Positions 23,285 through 35,592 are shown, counted from the first letter of the stretch. The stretch is DNA of 64,000 nucleotides from Symbiodinium kawagutii (GCA_009767595.1 VSDK01010616.1:357928-421927), one strand, 5' to 3'. The notes: generated by a model not told the origin, from the letters alone. A program made the numbers and translations.

Positions 23285-24583
23285 CTTAACCAGCATTCAC
23301 ATGAGTCAAACCAACACGATTACACTCCCAAAAATTAACATAGACCTACCCAGTCATAGGGGTTAAACGATCAGTTTCTGATTGGAACAGAAACCAACCA
23401 AGAATGACAAATCCCATCATTAAACCATCAACAATGGACGATGGAGCTGCAAATTTCAAGCAATCAACTTATTGCACTTCGATTACAAGGAATCAGTCCA
23501 ATAAACCATCAACAATTGTCAAACACGAGTAGAAACACGCTTTGGAAACCGACGGACAGAAGACCTTTTCCGATTTTCAACAACATATAATCGCTCCAAG
23601 GTGCTGCATACTTGTGAATTGTCAGCCAGCAAATTGGAGTGGAAGTGGACATGGCGATGACCAGAGCTCTATACCCTTGGCACATGAAATATGTACTTCA
23701 GCGATACTACTCTGAAATACACAAATGACCAATGTCACAACCTTTGCTGGTGGGCATCGTTTTTTTTTCAAACATGCGCAGTACTAGTTGCATGTTTGCA
23801 GGGTTTGTAATGGTTGGAGTTTACTGGTCAACTTAAATTGCTGCAGAATATGTATGGTACAGCCGGATCTCAGCAAATTCATCTGATACAGCCGGCCAAT
23901 TATAGCAAACTTCAATCTACTAAAAACACATAGATACTGTACATATCTTGTGAAATAGAGGCTACAAATGAGATATTTTGCATATCAAGCAAGCATCACC
24001 TACTATGAAGATTTGATGTGCCTCAAGATGAACTCAGTGTACCAATCTCACATGTCTTGCAAGGGGAACAATTCAATCTTGCCTATCTGAAAATAGAATG
24101 ATATATATAATACATGTGTATTTATGTTCTATGCAAATATGTCTGTTTATGGAAATAGACAAGTTGTTCTAAATGCAAAAAAGAAACTGACTGGGATCCC
24201 AAAACCACAAATCATGCACCATATACGGAGGCAGTTAGAAAGCCTCAGCCTGCTAGTTTTTTGTCCATGATTCGCCAGGAGTATGGGCATGAACTGTGAA
24301 TAAACAAATGAATTACCATGCCTACATAATATATATATATATATATATTCATTTTTCAGATAGATATATTAGATATATTAGATAAAAATACGTGTATAGA
24401 TCGACATGATTAAGAAAATACCGTAAGATGTACACAGACATGTTATTATAAACTGCATGATGTGTATGTATGCACTTGTATATACACTTGTGTAAAATGT
24501 AGATATTACATGATCGGATGGTCACACTGCCCCATTGGGAAACTAGATAAGATAGATCCATACCATGATGTGCAACAAGTCAC

Positions 24584-24677
24584 TCGAGCACGCTGTCGTT
24601 GAGCGAGGGCCAAGGCAGACAAGCCAACCTGAGTTGAGTCAGTCCGACTTCCGTTGCTGACTGCTGGTTCTGAACCA
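24584..24677 (-). CDS. probable internal exon
   Basis: CTGTTGAAAG, then 31 codons with EPAVSNGSRTDSTQVGLSAL and ALAQRQRAR, then GTGACT. A second minus frame is also open. The chosen one has the better codon rhythm. Confidence 0.45.
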
Positions 24678-24848
24678 CTTTCAACAGCAGAGGTATGGGG
24701 CGCGACCAAACACCCCAAGAACGGGTAGATGCGCGTTCAAACCGCCTGCATATTCGTATCTTGAACAGTTTGGCTTTGGGCTCTGTCAAAGCCGTTCTTC
24801 ACAGCTCTGACCTTGGCTATGGTCAGGTCACGAAATAGATAGAATCCT

Positions 24849-24937
24849 GGGTTTATCAAAATTGAATAGGGACCCCTCAAAATGGATGGTTCATTACTAT
24901 AAATTGTTAGTGTTGGATGATTCCCTATTTTGAAAGC
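24849..24937 (+). mobile_element. family A element
   Basis: GGGTTTATCAAAATTGAATA and TGATTCCCTATTTTGAAAGC ends, with an AAAATGGATGGTTCATTAC core. Confidence 0.55.
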
Positions 24938-25535
24938 TGTGACAAGATCTATATTAACCGAGCAACAAACCTAACACATGGTTCATGGCAGGACACTTAA
25001 CATCTATCTGTCTGTTAGATTAATAAATGTATCAAACAACATTTCAAAACTCTCACCCCCATGTCATTTGTTCCGACGTAGAAGGTGAGCTTGACAAGTA
25101 ACATCACAAGTGTTTTCCAATCCTGTGTCAAGGCATTAAATGCATGAACAATAATATATATATCTATACAAATTCATGCAGGACACAGATACATGTACAT
25201 AAATGATCATTATATACTATTCGATCACTGGCTAGTCCCACCCGGGCAGTTAAAGTAAAATCCTACCACCAAAATAATGGAGCTTCTCATAATTTTCTGC
25301 AATAATGAGGAATCCCTATTGATCAACCCCCTGTATTTGATGGCAAATTACCAGCTATGAAATTGGGTAAACTGATGGTGGTTCATGTACTAACCATAAA
25401 TATCCATGAACCAGTATTGTTGGTTATTATCCCACATAATTCATCATTAAAAACCCTTCCTTATTCTCTAACCATCAACCACATGGACCTATCATTACGT
25501 AATCCACCAGCAGCCATCCAATTGAGGTTGCAAAC

Positions 25536-25631
25536 CGGTGACGGCGGCAGTTGCAGGCGAGGCCAGGCTGTTTCTGACGGGTTTGGAGTGTCCTGGCACG
25601 CGGGCCCCACTCTTCCAGCTCCGAAGTGGAG
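25536..25631 (-). CDS. probable internal exon
   Basis: TCAATATCAG acceptor, CACCG then GTTTGC donor. The frame reads STSELEEWGPRARTLQTRQK. The plus strand is open too. Confidence 0.4.
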
Positions 25632-26680
25632 CTGATATTGATGAACCACAAAGGGCATTGAAGGGATCAGCATCATTGTTTGAAACTTGACCTGAGTATG
25701 TGCATATGTCAGTTTGAAAAAAATCATGTAGGACGTAAAATTGTCTTTAGATTTTGTTCGAAGCATGTGCGCGTATATACATATGTATTTCTAAATAGAT
25801 ATTCATTTATATACCCATATGTAGAGTTTTTACATGTACATGTGCATTCTGAAAGGTATTCTGAACCAACACGAATATCATATGTCCAGACACCAAAGAG
25901 GAGAACACAAATATTGAAACATGCTATAGACATGAACACTAGATGAATCAATCGTTTCCTGGAAGTCAATATACATTGATTCAGTTATAAACAAAAGCAT
26001 ATCAGAACATGTATACATCATGTGTTTGCGTGTTCGTGTTTGCACATGTGTGTGTGTGTGTGGGTCAAATGAAAGTGTCAGAATGGATAAGGAGGAACCC
26101 AATTGGTCCGTATTTACATATGCAAAACACAACTGATGTCTTCGATTGGGCCATCCACTGAGGTAGGGGTCCCACAGCTCTGGCCTTTGAAGCAGTATCA
26201 ATAGGGTACGCCAATGACGTCACAAGTACACAAGTTGAGAACCCTCTGATGTGATGTGATGTTTCCGTAAAGGAAGAAGGTCTGATCTGTTTTCTTGTTC
26301 CTTCTAATCCATGAGTGCAGGGCAGAAATAAAGAGAACAAACAGAATGCAAACATCCCAATGCTCTGTTTGGATAACCCATGGTCAGGTTTCACCTCGCG
26401 GAATGGACTTGCCCCTTTTTCATCTACTTATCAAAATGTTTAAGCGTGTGGAGCCTCCAAATGACGTGGTATGAGGCTGATAAATCACAGCCAACCACAG
26501 AATTTGTCGTGTGGATAGTATGGCAGTTTCTAGCCACGCTCAACTCTTTGGAGATGTTTCGTAGATTCATCGGATTCCATCCACACCTCCAATAGCTCCC
26601 GAGATAGGTGAACATCCCAACAAAGATTGATCTTCCTTTGAACTTCCAAACAACTTGTGGATTTTAACTAACCTACCAAA

Positions 26681-26797
26681 TGGTAGTTTCTCAAGCCATA
26701 GTGAACCGCAAACTTCTGGATTTCTTTATATCACTAAAGACGATCAATCAACTGGATGATAACTGGGCGCACCCCAAGTTGACTTGAGGAACCACCA
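26681..26797 (+). mobile_element. family A element, GCCATAG subtype
   Basis: TGGTAGTTTCTCAAGCCATA is mirrored by AAGTTGACTTGAGGAACCACC. The core includes TGGATGATAACTGG. Confidence 0.6.
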
Positions 26798-26868
26798 CAT
26801 CACACAGCCCTTCAGCAAGGACCCACATGAGCCATGGTGAGTTACTTGTGGATGGTATGCCATGGCAC

Positions 26869-26938
26869 CTGGCAATCTGGCGACGCTCGGCGCCAAAGGC
26901 CTAGCCGCTGGCAAACCTGGGCTCTGAGCTCAACGGAT
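26869..26938 (-). CDS. probable internal exon
   Basis: AAAAGGCTAG, then 23 codons SVELRAQVCQRLGLWRRASP, then CCAG before GTGCC. Confidence 0.4.
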
Positions 26939-27804
26939 CTAGCCTTTTGAAGGGCCCTTGAAGGGATAGATGATGTTGAATGTAATTTAACTATAACGTA
27001 CTGATGTTTAACCCTACGCTTCCAGGTACTATTATAATAGGTAACTTAGGTAACCAGCTAGCTTCGACCGTTGTTGTTTTGGGGTTGGTTGCCTACTATA
27101 GTGGTAACTGGAAGCAGAGGGGGTCGTAAACGAACGACCCATGTACATGGGCCCCGAGCTGCTCGACATTCACACCTGAACCAGCGCTTCTGGCTGAAGA
27201 TCAGATCTCCCATTGTTAGCGCTCAGTCTTTAAGATGTGTCCTTTTCAACATTCAAGGAACAATCCTCTACTATAATTAATTACAAACAATCAACAAGTA
27301 GGCTCAATTATTACCAGTCCGGAACCCTTTGGTAATCATCATCCAGTGGTATCAATTGTCCAGTGGCTTCAATTCGACAGGAGCCTGTTATCGTACATGT
27401 TGACCCATGACCCATGCACTAAAGCCGTTGGGAGAACCGATGGCACCTGGAATGGAGACATCAGGCGAAGGAATTGAAAGACATCAAACAAATGATGCAA
27501 ATCCACATTCAAGTGTGGTTGATCAAGATCCTACCCAAGTTTGACAGGTTGATACAGGTTCTCTTCAACCAATCTATGATTTGGGGGGTATTTAAAGGCG
27601 GCATTGCTAGCCAGTCTTTTACTTGAGCAGCAAAAAGACCCGGGACTTGTGCTAAGCAAAGATCTGCTCAGTTTATTCCTGATTTGGATTCTTTGATGTA
27701 CAGAGTTTGCCAAGATCAGAACCAAAAATATCATGAATTGTTATCAGTTCTACCAATGTATTGATATTCTTACTAGTTGATTCATTGCATTTTGCCATAG
27801 CCAC

Positions 27805-28154
27805 CTGTCTTGGCAACAGAAGAGAGCTGCTCAACCCAGCATTGAAACTGGGGTGGATTGCAAAGATGAGCGACTGCTGCCCGTTCAAACCACTTGGGAA
27901 CTGCCTCGGGGCAACCCATATCCTGTATCCATGTGGAATAGTGCACCGCGGTGTGCCATGCTGTACCAGTATAAACCGATATGACTGCTGGTTTCCCCCT
28001 TACAAATGACCATAACTTGGAGGGTACCACCGTTAAAGTTGGGCACTCCGGACGCATCCAAGGTGCTGATATAAGGCTCCATGCTGGGAGTGACTGAACC
28101 GATGGCTGCGGCCAAACAGCAGTCAACCCTGGAAATCATCCACTCCTCACGGGA
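27805..28154 (-). CDS. two phase-matched exons, unknown protein
   Basis: Exon 28028-28154 (42 codons) follows TGCATGTCACCAAG and reads SREEWMISRVDCCLAAAIGS, then VTPSMEPYISTLDASGVPNF, ending one base into a codon before GTACCC. Exon 27805-27900 begins with the two bases that complete it and reads PKWFERAAVAHLCNPPQFQC, then WVEQLSSVAKT, before GTGGCT. The intron is 127 nt. The phase agreement and the Cys/Trp content make this a strong call. No domain is recognised. Confidence 0.65.
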
Positions 28155-28488
28155 CTTGGTGACATGCAACATGGTACATATAAACATCAACCATGCATGA
28201 TAAAGAAGTAGATGAATACATGTAGATCTAAGAAGTTTCAACTAAAGTCGTTTTTACAATATATTCAATGGCATTATATTTGTATGCCATTGTCAACTAG
28301 AATTGTTTCCACAATACATTTGTACAGATGGTGGTTTCTCAAGTCATTGGTTACCTGCCGTCCTTCATTTTCCAATTGCCTGCATACTGGGGCAGCTCAG
28401 CATGGCTGCACTAGGCACCATTGGTTCCACATATTGGATCCAAAATGCAAATGCCCAAGGATGACGCCATAGCCATAGCCATAGATGT

Positions 28489-28588
28489 GGTGGTTTCTCA
28501 AAATAGGGAACCCAAAAAATGGTTGGTTTATCACCATAATTGATTCACAATGGATGATTTCGGGGTACCCCTATTTTGAGAAACCACC
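28489..28588 (+). mobile_element. family A element, best-preserved copy
   Basis: A 100-bp element, GGTGGTTTCTCAAAATAGGG to CCCCTATTTTGAGAAACCACC, with near-perfect inverted ends. It is flanked by AGATGT at 28483-28488 and again at 28589-28594, a clean 6-bp target duplication. The GT near its start and the AG of the right flank would allow removal as an intron. Confidence 0.8.
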
Positions 28589-29295
28589 AGATGTTGATAG
28601 ATTATGATAGTTTCAGTACTCATAGGTTAAAGCACTAATCATTAGTCATTGAGTGTACAGTACTAAGCAGCTTCCACTGCACATAGGTTTGTTGCCTTCA
28701 TACCCCAGCAGTCCGACTCTACTTTTGTGGTCTCCATGGACCTACTACCAGTCGGGACAAGGAACCGAGGTCCTGTGAGGCAATCTCATTGGCGCAAGTT
28801 GAACAATTTGATGAAACGTGTTTTTTGATTACTGCATTTATTACTATTGTTTTCAGCCTTGCAAATCATGTACATGACACTCTGAAACAAAAGCGCACAG
28901 CCAACAAAGCCAAATAAGCAGCAACACAGCAACACATGAGATTTATACAGGATGTCCATGACTTTTATCCTCGAGCAAAATGACATTTGAACCGACCATC
29001 AAGTCTTCTCTTCAAGCACGACATCCGGTTTCGATGCGATGCAAAGCACATTTGACGATTTCAAGTTTGATTTAATATGATTTATTTGTCTTTGTTTGAG
29101 TCCTGGGTAGATTCTAGGCGTTCATCTCTAGTATTGGCAAACAACTCTTTGGGTAAAACCTAATATCTCACGTATTGTACGTATCCATGATGTGCAGAAC
29201 ACGGCCCACATTGCTGTGCTACACAAACAGTTGATCATATTGGTCATGTCTTGGTGCCTATCTCTATGAACATGTGGTGGTTTCTCAAAACAATC

Positions 29296-29400
29296 CTTGG
29301 GTTCCGGACCACAGCAATTCGAGCGTTTGGTACAATGGCCCATCCTCCGCGTCCCAAGGAATTTCCTGAGCCGGCAGCCTTGACTGTGCCACACCCATGG
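29296..29400 (-). CDS. probable exon with non-GT donor
   Basis: AAATCCTTGAAG acceptor, then 34 codons MGVAQSRLPAQEIPWDAEDG and on through PLYQTLELLWSGTQ. The codon rhythm is strong. The next bases are GATTGTTTTGAGAAACCACC, so the donor would be GA, and the border coincides with a family A terminus. Confidence 0.45.
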
Positions 29401-29844
29401 CTTCAAGGATTTAGTGGCCATGTGCTACAAAGTGCGCCTATGGATGTCCATGGATGTGTGAAAAAGAAAAACTTCATGTGTATGTCTGCATGTTTTTTCA
29501 CTTGTATTGATCTGTAAATAAATAAAAAAGTCTCTGCGTGTGCGTGTCTGAAGCTATACGTGTATACATTTGCTACGCATGTGCACATATGTGCGCACAT
29601 TTACAACTAGTATTTGCAGATATGCCATGTATTGGAACGTATGCACTCACAAGTTTGCACACATACATCTGAACGTCACGTCGAGGCTGCAGCTCCCAAA
29701 AACATACGTGTATACAATCATGCATATGTATACGTTTTGATATAAACAAGCTGTGTTGAAATCACAACAAACAAACCACATCATGTATATATACATATAT
29801 ACATATATACATAATTATACACATTGTATTGCAGAATGATCTAA

Positions 29845-30219
29845 TTGAACAGAAATGCATTTCAATGTGTGTGTGTGTGTCTCTGTGCTCCGAGCAAAAC
29901 TTCTTCATTTATCAACTGGTTCAAGGTTCTACCTGCTGGTCCACTAGGGATTCACATGACCCCTGAGGGGAGTACCAGTCGTCTAGCAGAACCAATGGTG
30001 GTTTGGAGGTGGTTCAATTACACGATTGCTATCCGGCTACTTCCGGACATCACTAGGGTGCACACCCCGATGAATTTTGACCCAGGAACAAACACGAGAG
30101 TGTGCGCATCCAGCCAGTGCCTGCCCCCGGAAAGCCGGGCATGTCGAGTTGGTCACAAAAAAGTCATTCTTGGAAGGCTCCATCATGTGGAGCAACTTCA
30201 AGCTTCTAGTCTAATCTAA
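29845..30219 (+). CDS. 124-codon open frame, doubtful
   Basis: Open from an AT-rich GTGTGT tract through WFNYTIAIRLLPDITRVHTP to TGA. It lies opposite the run of minus exons, and a minus frame is open too. It may hold a plus exon or be chance. Confidence 0.25.
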   Translation: MNRNAFQCVCVCLCAPSKTSSFINWFKVLPAGPLGIHMTPEGSTSRLAEPMVVWRWFNYTIAIRLLPDITRVHTPMNFDPGTNTRVCASSQCLPPESRACRVGHKKVILGRLHHVEQLQASSLI

Positions 30220-30225
30220 ACGTAT

Positions 30226-30300
30226 AGAATCTTGAAGAACTGAAGTTTAAGATTTGTGTAGGTCTAGATTTTTCAATTTTGAGCTGTTCAAGATTCTTTA
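30226..30300. repeat. inverted repeat, 11-bp arms
   Basis: AGAATCTTGAA and TTCAAGATTCT face each other across about 50 bp. A small hairpin of unknown meaning. Confidence 0.5.
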
Positions 30301-30616
30301 TGCCGTCTCCATCTACTTACATTATATGATGCTGGGAGCTCCTAGCAGAAAAAAATGCTCTTATATATCATTTACACAAGGCCGCATTTCTGTTGCAATG
30401 ACATGCAATGACTGGGATGTTTTGAAACAGGTCATCTGACCAAGATAGGCTATGGACTTTCAAATATTTTACACAAAAGAACATGGTTTGACCATGATTG
30501 ACCAATCCTAACAAGTGATGCTGGAACCTCAAACCTTTACAACACACACAAACGTTGTCCATTGCTTGGTCTGAAGACTCTCTCCAAGGACTCAGGATTG
30601 ACATGTTGCCATTTGC

Positions 30617-30683
30617 CTCGGTTCCAGGATCTCCTTCAACTGGAGCTCATGTTCCCTGGAGTCCTCGGCCGCCACACGTGTTG
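30617..30683 (-). CDS. probable exon, GC donor candidate
   Basis: CACCTGGACATAG, then 21 codons TRVAAEDSREHELQLKEILE, then CCGAG before GCAAAT. Charged helix with strong codon rhythm. The plus strand also has canonical borders (after TTCCAG) but a poorer protein. Confidence 0.5.
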
Positions 30684-30733
30684 CTATGTCCAGGTGGTGA
30701 AGAATTTGCAACACGCAACACATATGCCATTTA

Positions 30734-30822
30734 GGTGTTTCTCAACCTATAGGGGTACCTCCAAATCATCCATTATTAATCATAATAAGCCAACCATTTT
30801 TGGAAGTTCCCTATTATCAGAA
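30734..30822 (+). mobile_element. family A element, degraded
   Basis: GGTGTTTCTCAACCTATAGG on the left and GGAAGTTCCCTATTATC on the right, with a CATCCATTATTAATC core. Confidence 0.5.
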
Positions 30823-30858
30823 TCGTCAGAATCCCCGGTTTACACAACATAATGTAGT

Positions 30859-30954
30859 CTGGTTGGTCGTTGAACCACCCCTATGAAACGTATTCATCAA
30901 CCAACCATTTGGTAATACTAGGGAAAACTAAAAAAGTTCGAAACCACCAAGCAG
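30859..30954 (+). mobile_element. family B element
   Basis: CTGGTTGGTCGTTGAACCAC to TTCGAAACCACCAAGCAG, about 96 bp. Confidence 0.7.
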
Positions 30955-31157
30955 TAATAAGTAAAGTCCCACACAATGATTGCTCCACACAATACAGTAA
31001 TTCCAGCCAGGAAACCGGTTTCTGAAGACACATCACACCGTTTGAGGCAATCAAAGGCTAAAAACAAAACCATAGCAGTAAAAGTAAGTGGATGATGACT
31101 GAACATGCTCAGGATTCTGCGATAAAGACAGAACAAAACTCTAACAAAAACACCTAC

Positions 31158-31343
31158 GGTCGTACGGCTCTTTAAATCCTTTCGAAAGATGCTGCCATCC
31201 ATAAATCCTATTCTGATTAAGCAAGTCTGCCCGCAGGCAAATATCTAGCAAACCTGAAATGGGCGGTGAGGAACCAACCTGTTAGCTTTCAGGGTGTGTC
31301 TGGTTCCGTCCACCAAGCACTGCCATTTGTACATCCGTGAGCC
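31158..31343 (-). CDS. two candidate exons
   Basis: Exon 31279-31343, after GAGCCTCAG, reads GSRMYKWQCLVDGTRHTLKA before GTTGG. Exon 31158-31212, after GCTTAATCAG, reads IGFMDGSIFRKDLKSRTT before GTAGGTG. The phases agree (2 into a 1-base start). The intron of 66 nt is short but plausible. Confidence 0.45.
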
Positions 31344-31434
31344 CTGAGGCTCATGGAGCGATCATGGCTTTGGCCACCGCAGGAGTATAGATCAGTTGAT
31401 CCCTGATCAGATTTCATCCCAAACTTGTGCTGCT

Positions 31435-31500
31435 NNNNNNNNNNNNNNNNNNNNNNNNNNNNNNNNNNNNNNNNNNNNNNNNNNNNNNNNNNNNNNNNNN
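31435..31500. other. assembly gap, 66 N
   Basis: A run of N interrupting the minus-strand gene. The exon on its right edge (31501-31596) runs into it. Confidence 0.95.
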
Positions 31501-32035
31501 CTGAACCAATTTGGAGGTCAACCCCAACGTTGAGAGCCTTCTTGCAGCTTGGCAGCGAGCGGTAAAGAGATGAGCGGAGCCTGTGAGTTCGGCTAGCTGA
31601 AAATAGGACTCATATGACAAGCTAGGTCCAGACAAACAAGGACTACTTCGTTACAGTATGATACAGTATGTTTGTTCAAAGGACATTTACCAGGGGTACA
31701 GGTCCTAAATTAAGTGTGATAACAGGACCTCAATAGCACAAAACATATGTTGAAGCCCCAACCAGAATCTGTACCGTACAAGTCCTTTTACAACGGAATA
31801 CTATACAGCAAAATGCAACCAAAATAGCAGAATAGCACACAATGTAAAACAAGCCGTCATCGATGTCATGAACAAACCCATGCCACATGCCCAGTCAAGG
31901 GGGGAGTAATTGCCACATAATCAGATCCAAACTGACCCATTGCTGCAGAATGGCTTCATATTTTTTGAAAGATGTGACTTGGACAATGTCTTTGGACTGG
32001 CTGGGATGGTCACTGGGCAAACCTCGCATTGTATT
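31501..32035 (-). CDS. two exons, the second cut by the gap
   Basis: Exon 31937-32035 (33 codons, phase 0 to 0), after TGACTTGCATAG, reads GLPSDHPSQSKDIVQVTSFK and KKYEAILQQW before GTCAGT. Exon 31501-31596, after CCTATTTTCAG, reads LAELTGSAHLFTARCQAARR and continues into the gap. The phases agree. The first exon has two other open frames, one plus (GFIFFERCDLDNVFGLAG), so its strand is the weaker point. Confidence 0.5.
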
Positions 32036-32337
32036 CTATGCAAGTCACCATATACCCAAGACAAGATGGCAACAACTTGAGTCTTGACAACCATGTCCTG
32101 GTTAGAGCACCTCAATGCTGAGATCTGAGATCAAGTAAACCAAACATCAGCAGAATTCAGCGTAGCACACTTTGCCTGTTGCATCCGCATTAACCTTGCC
32201 ATGCAACGGTGAACACAACAAGCCCTTCCGTGACCTTGGCACCTTGTCTCTCATCATCCTTAAACTGACCGCGTCGGATAAGACATGAAGTCAACCTGTT
32301 CTTGGCGGCGTCCCAACACTTAGTGACCTAACATGAC

Positions 32338-33268
32338 CTAGAGGCCAACTGGGGATGCGAGACTCTCAGTGCCTCGTTTGGGCTGTCCATTGCTTCCGAA
32401 GGCAGAAATCCTGAGCCACAACGGATGCGGATCAAACTACTGGTGGTTTGCCTTAGGACATTGAAGAAGAACGGGAGTCCACAGGCTCTGCGCTGGAAAG
32501 GCACTCCAGAATACAACAGCATTTACCATAAGAATTTAGAATCAAGTGCACTCAAGGGCAATACTTGCTAGTTTGCGAGGCCAGCACAAACGCAATAGCA
32601 AGTCAAGGAATTGAGAAATGATTTGTCGCATCCGAGTGCACCCAATGGCAAATTCAAAAATTCATCCCAAGCAGCCAAACGCTTCGACTCCTGGTAAGCT
32701 AGACCCACAATCGCTGTCAAATTCAACAAATCTTTACTGCCATCTGGGTACACCACTCCAAGTAGCACCCTTTGAAGGCATAGAACGGGATACCCGGATA
32801 CCCCTGGCTCCTCGGCTCCCCCCAACCAACAAGCAAGTCACTAGCCTTACCTACCAATTTACCAATAAACCAACTACTGGGTGGCATAGCAAACCTGGCG
32901 CCAAGCTTCCATACGTAGCCCACAGCTGGGCTGAAGAAAAATCTCCATAGCAGTGCACCAGCTCAGTCCCTGGCCACACTCCACTGGGTCCACGTCTCTT
33001 TCTGAATGCCGGAACAAAAAAAAACATTCGGACAAAAGGTACTGGTCAGTGGTTTGGTGATGTTTGGTGTTGTCCTGTCCCAAAAATATACTCATGAAAT
33101 CTCGTGAGTTACATGCCATCATTTCAGGTATGGTTGAACAAAAAAATTGGAACCACCAACCAGTATACACAACACATGTACCACCTTTCATCAGTTCCAA
33201 AGGCCGGACCTTGTGCAATCGGGCACTCGGCCTGTAGCATGGCACCCTCTTGCAGGTTGCCACGAAAC
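32338..33268 (-). CDS. four phase-matched exons, unknown protein
   Basis: Exons 33185-33268, 32895-32925, 32642-32690 and 32338-32410 join in frame with GT-AG borders throughout. They read FRGNLQEGAMLQAECPIAQG, CGLRMEAWRQ, ESKRLAAWDEFLNLPL and FLPSEAMDSPNEALRVSHPQ. Acceptors are pyrimidine-rich (CTGTCCTCCGCAG, TTCTTCAGCCCAG, GCTTACCAG, GTGGCTCAG). Four consecutive phase agreements are unlikely by chance. The gene probably continues into the exons at 31.5-32.0 kb and below. No domain is recognised. Confidence 0.65.
33130..33163 (+). mobile_element. family B remnant, ends only
   Basis: TGGTTGAAC is followed within a few bases by GGAACCACCAACCAG, so nearly the whole interior is deleted. Confidence 0.45.
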
Positions 33269-34053
33269 CTGCGGAGGACAGTGGTTTTCCTTCAGTTTGG
33301 GTGAACTTGAACTTGCCCCCCTCCTTCACAATTTCACTCGTGGGTGTCGTGTGTCATGCTGTGTCCCTATCCCACGATTTACAAGCATTGATTTGAGATA
33401 TGACTCGATGACTTTTCAAGCTTAGAATGAAACTTGGTGTGGCAGCCATGGCACGTACTGCGGAGCCTTGCTTATACCCTCGAAAAGGCTTGGATAAACT
33501 GATTACGCCTAAAATTCCAAGGTTCCATAAAACTACCCCCATGTTCAATCAAGATTCTGCTAGTACAACTCATGCTGAGGTTTCACATAAATCTAGAGCT
33601 ACTCCCCCATACTTGGTGGGCGTGTTAAGTCAGACATCTCCGCGGAAGTCATACAAACACCATCAGGACACCGCAAACGCGGAAGTCAGACATGTCCGTG
33701 AAAAGTCAAACATGTCTAATTAATGAAAACACCATGGGGACACCATTCCAGACTATGTTTGTCCAACAAGTCAAATCTCAAGAAAACTGTGCGGACACCA
33801 CATCCAAACCAACATTTTCACTACATAATGTCTCCGTTTTGACAGCAAACACAATGTGACACCGGGCCCACTTCCAAGCTTTTGCAACAAAACACATTGG
33901 GACACCGACACGTACATATCACATCCTGTCACTATTCCTTGATCAAAATTCCTTGATCCTGGAGGAAGCATGTCAGCCATGGGTAACAATGCGTAAGCCT
34001 GGCAATCAAACTACAGGTTAGCAATGCTTCTGTCTCGTACGACTTAACCCCAG

Positions 34054-35592
34054 CACCAAGTAGAGCAACCAAACGCCATGCACATCCATGCACGGTCCAG
34101 CCCCGAATCCCTCCCTGCCGTCGCTCCAGGACCAAGGGACCAGCAATTCCAACTGTCATTGGTAGAGGCCAGTGGCACAAAGGTATTGACAAGGTCCTCA
34201 GAGCTTCAAGTCTCCAAGACTCTCAAAACATCTGCCAAAACTATGCGCTGCGGCCGACTGTGGTTGGATCGTTTTTTGGGTATATACATGCGATTCATCG
34301 GCTACATTGATTTTCTGCAAATAGATAGATATTTATATATACACACTATATGAACGAAATTTATAGCAGTTCCCATGTGCAAATGTGAATATCTTTTGAC
34401 AATGTAGAATGTGTACAGCAGGTGTCGTGAATAAATTACAACTGACAAACTGATCAGTCAGCCATTTTTTAAAATTGACGCACGTCGAAAGGGCCAACTT
34501 GACTCTGGATCGACTGCTGTTGTCTTTGCTGAACTGGTCTGGCAGCAGTTGGTCACAATCAGAAAGAGCAGACCCTCAGTAGTGAAGAGCACGCGGCCGC
34601 AACGACAAGAACAACAACAAACAGCCACAGCAGCAAAAGGAACAAAACAACACCAACAAAATCCAGCAAATATCTAAAGCAACGCAGCAATTCCAAGGGC
34701 CCTTGTTGTAGCACGCAGGTGGCTCGGACCCCAAGGTGCTTCTGAGATCGACCTATCTTGAGAGGTCCATGGTGCCGCTGGATCACCACTATGAAGTAAG
34801 CACAAGAGAGCTTAAATTGATACTTATAATAGATTTATTTGATACCAGTATGAAAAAAAACACGCCTAGTATTGATACTTAAATTTATTTGTCACATTGA
34901 TCAAATGATATCACTTGCATATATCAAGCCATGGTAGCGTCAAAGGTCCTGCAGCATGAAGCGCTCGATGATCTCAGCCCCCAGCATGCGTATGTTACAA
35001 TGTACAGGGACATTGCAGGATGTAGACGGTTTCTGTACAGTGTAACAGAAGGTGATACTGGGTCCTGTCCAGGGTCCGGGATAAGGTGTGATTATAGACC
35101 TCCCACAACAATGGTACCTAGTTTGTGGTTGCACTGCAGCAAGTAGCAAAGGTCTTTTGAGTAGATTTGTGACGGCTGCCAGTTTTAACAATCTCATCAA
35201 TTCGTGATGGATGCTTGTCCAGTGAGCTGAAATCCATGGAGGTGTTTAGTCTACAGCAAACTGAGGTGGATCAAAATCCGAAACCCTATTAAATATGTTC
35301 ATCAGAAACTGCATGGAACCACACAGTCAGGCCGACCCTACAAGGAGCTCCGGCCAAGATGCAATGAAGGGAACCAGTGCACGCAGCACTTTGCCATTTT
35401 CATCTATAATGTTGAAGGACCTCGCAACCACGAAGCAGCGAAGTGAAAGCACAGTAGTGTGTCACCTCCCAAGCTGCGGTGATGTGGTACCCTCCTGGCA
35501 AGTTGCATTGTAGCCCAAGTACCATGGCACTTTCCCTAGTGGCAACCGGGAATCAGCACCGGAAGTACAGTTTGCTGGCAGCTTTCATCCAG
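34054..35592 (+). CDS. three phase-matched exons, unknown protein
   Basis: Exon 34054-34182 (43 codons) follows ACTTAACCCCAG and includes SSPESLPAVAPGPRDQQFQL before GTATTG. Exon 35327-35442 follows ACCACACAG and reads RCNEGNQCTQHFAIFIYNVE before GTGAAAG. Exon 35540-35592 follows TTTCCCTAG and reads GNRESAPEVQFAGSFHP before GTTCTT. The phases 0, 2, 1 join correctly. Further exons may lie in the 1.1-kb first intron, for example a Gln/Thr-rich stretch near 34545-34721 and one ending at GCATGC before GTATGT near 34992. The Cys pair is suggestive but not diagnostic. Confidence 0.62.

Noticed and set aside
30918..31157. Minus ORF with two hydrophobic, membrane-like stretches
   Set aside because: The hydrophobicity comes from T-rich intron sequence. 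The coding rhythm stops at the GTAGGTG donor at 31158.
31950..32039. Plus-strand exon reading GFIFFERCDLDNVFGLAGMV
   Set aside because: Canonical borders exist, but the surrounding exons (31.5 and 32.3-33.3 kb) are minus. Kept only as an alternative.
34559..34789. Leu/Val-rich minus ORF
   Set aside because: Antisense of a CAA/ACA-rich tract. The plus strand has the better exon-like reading.
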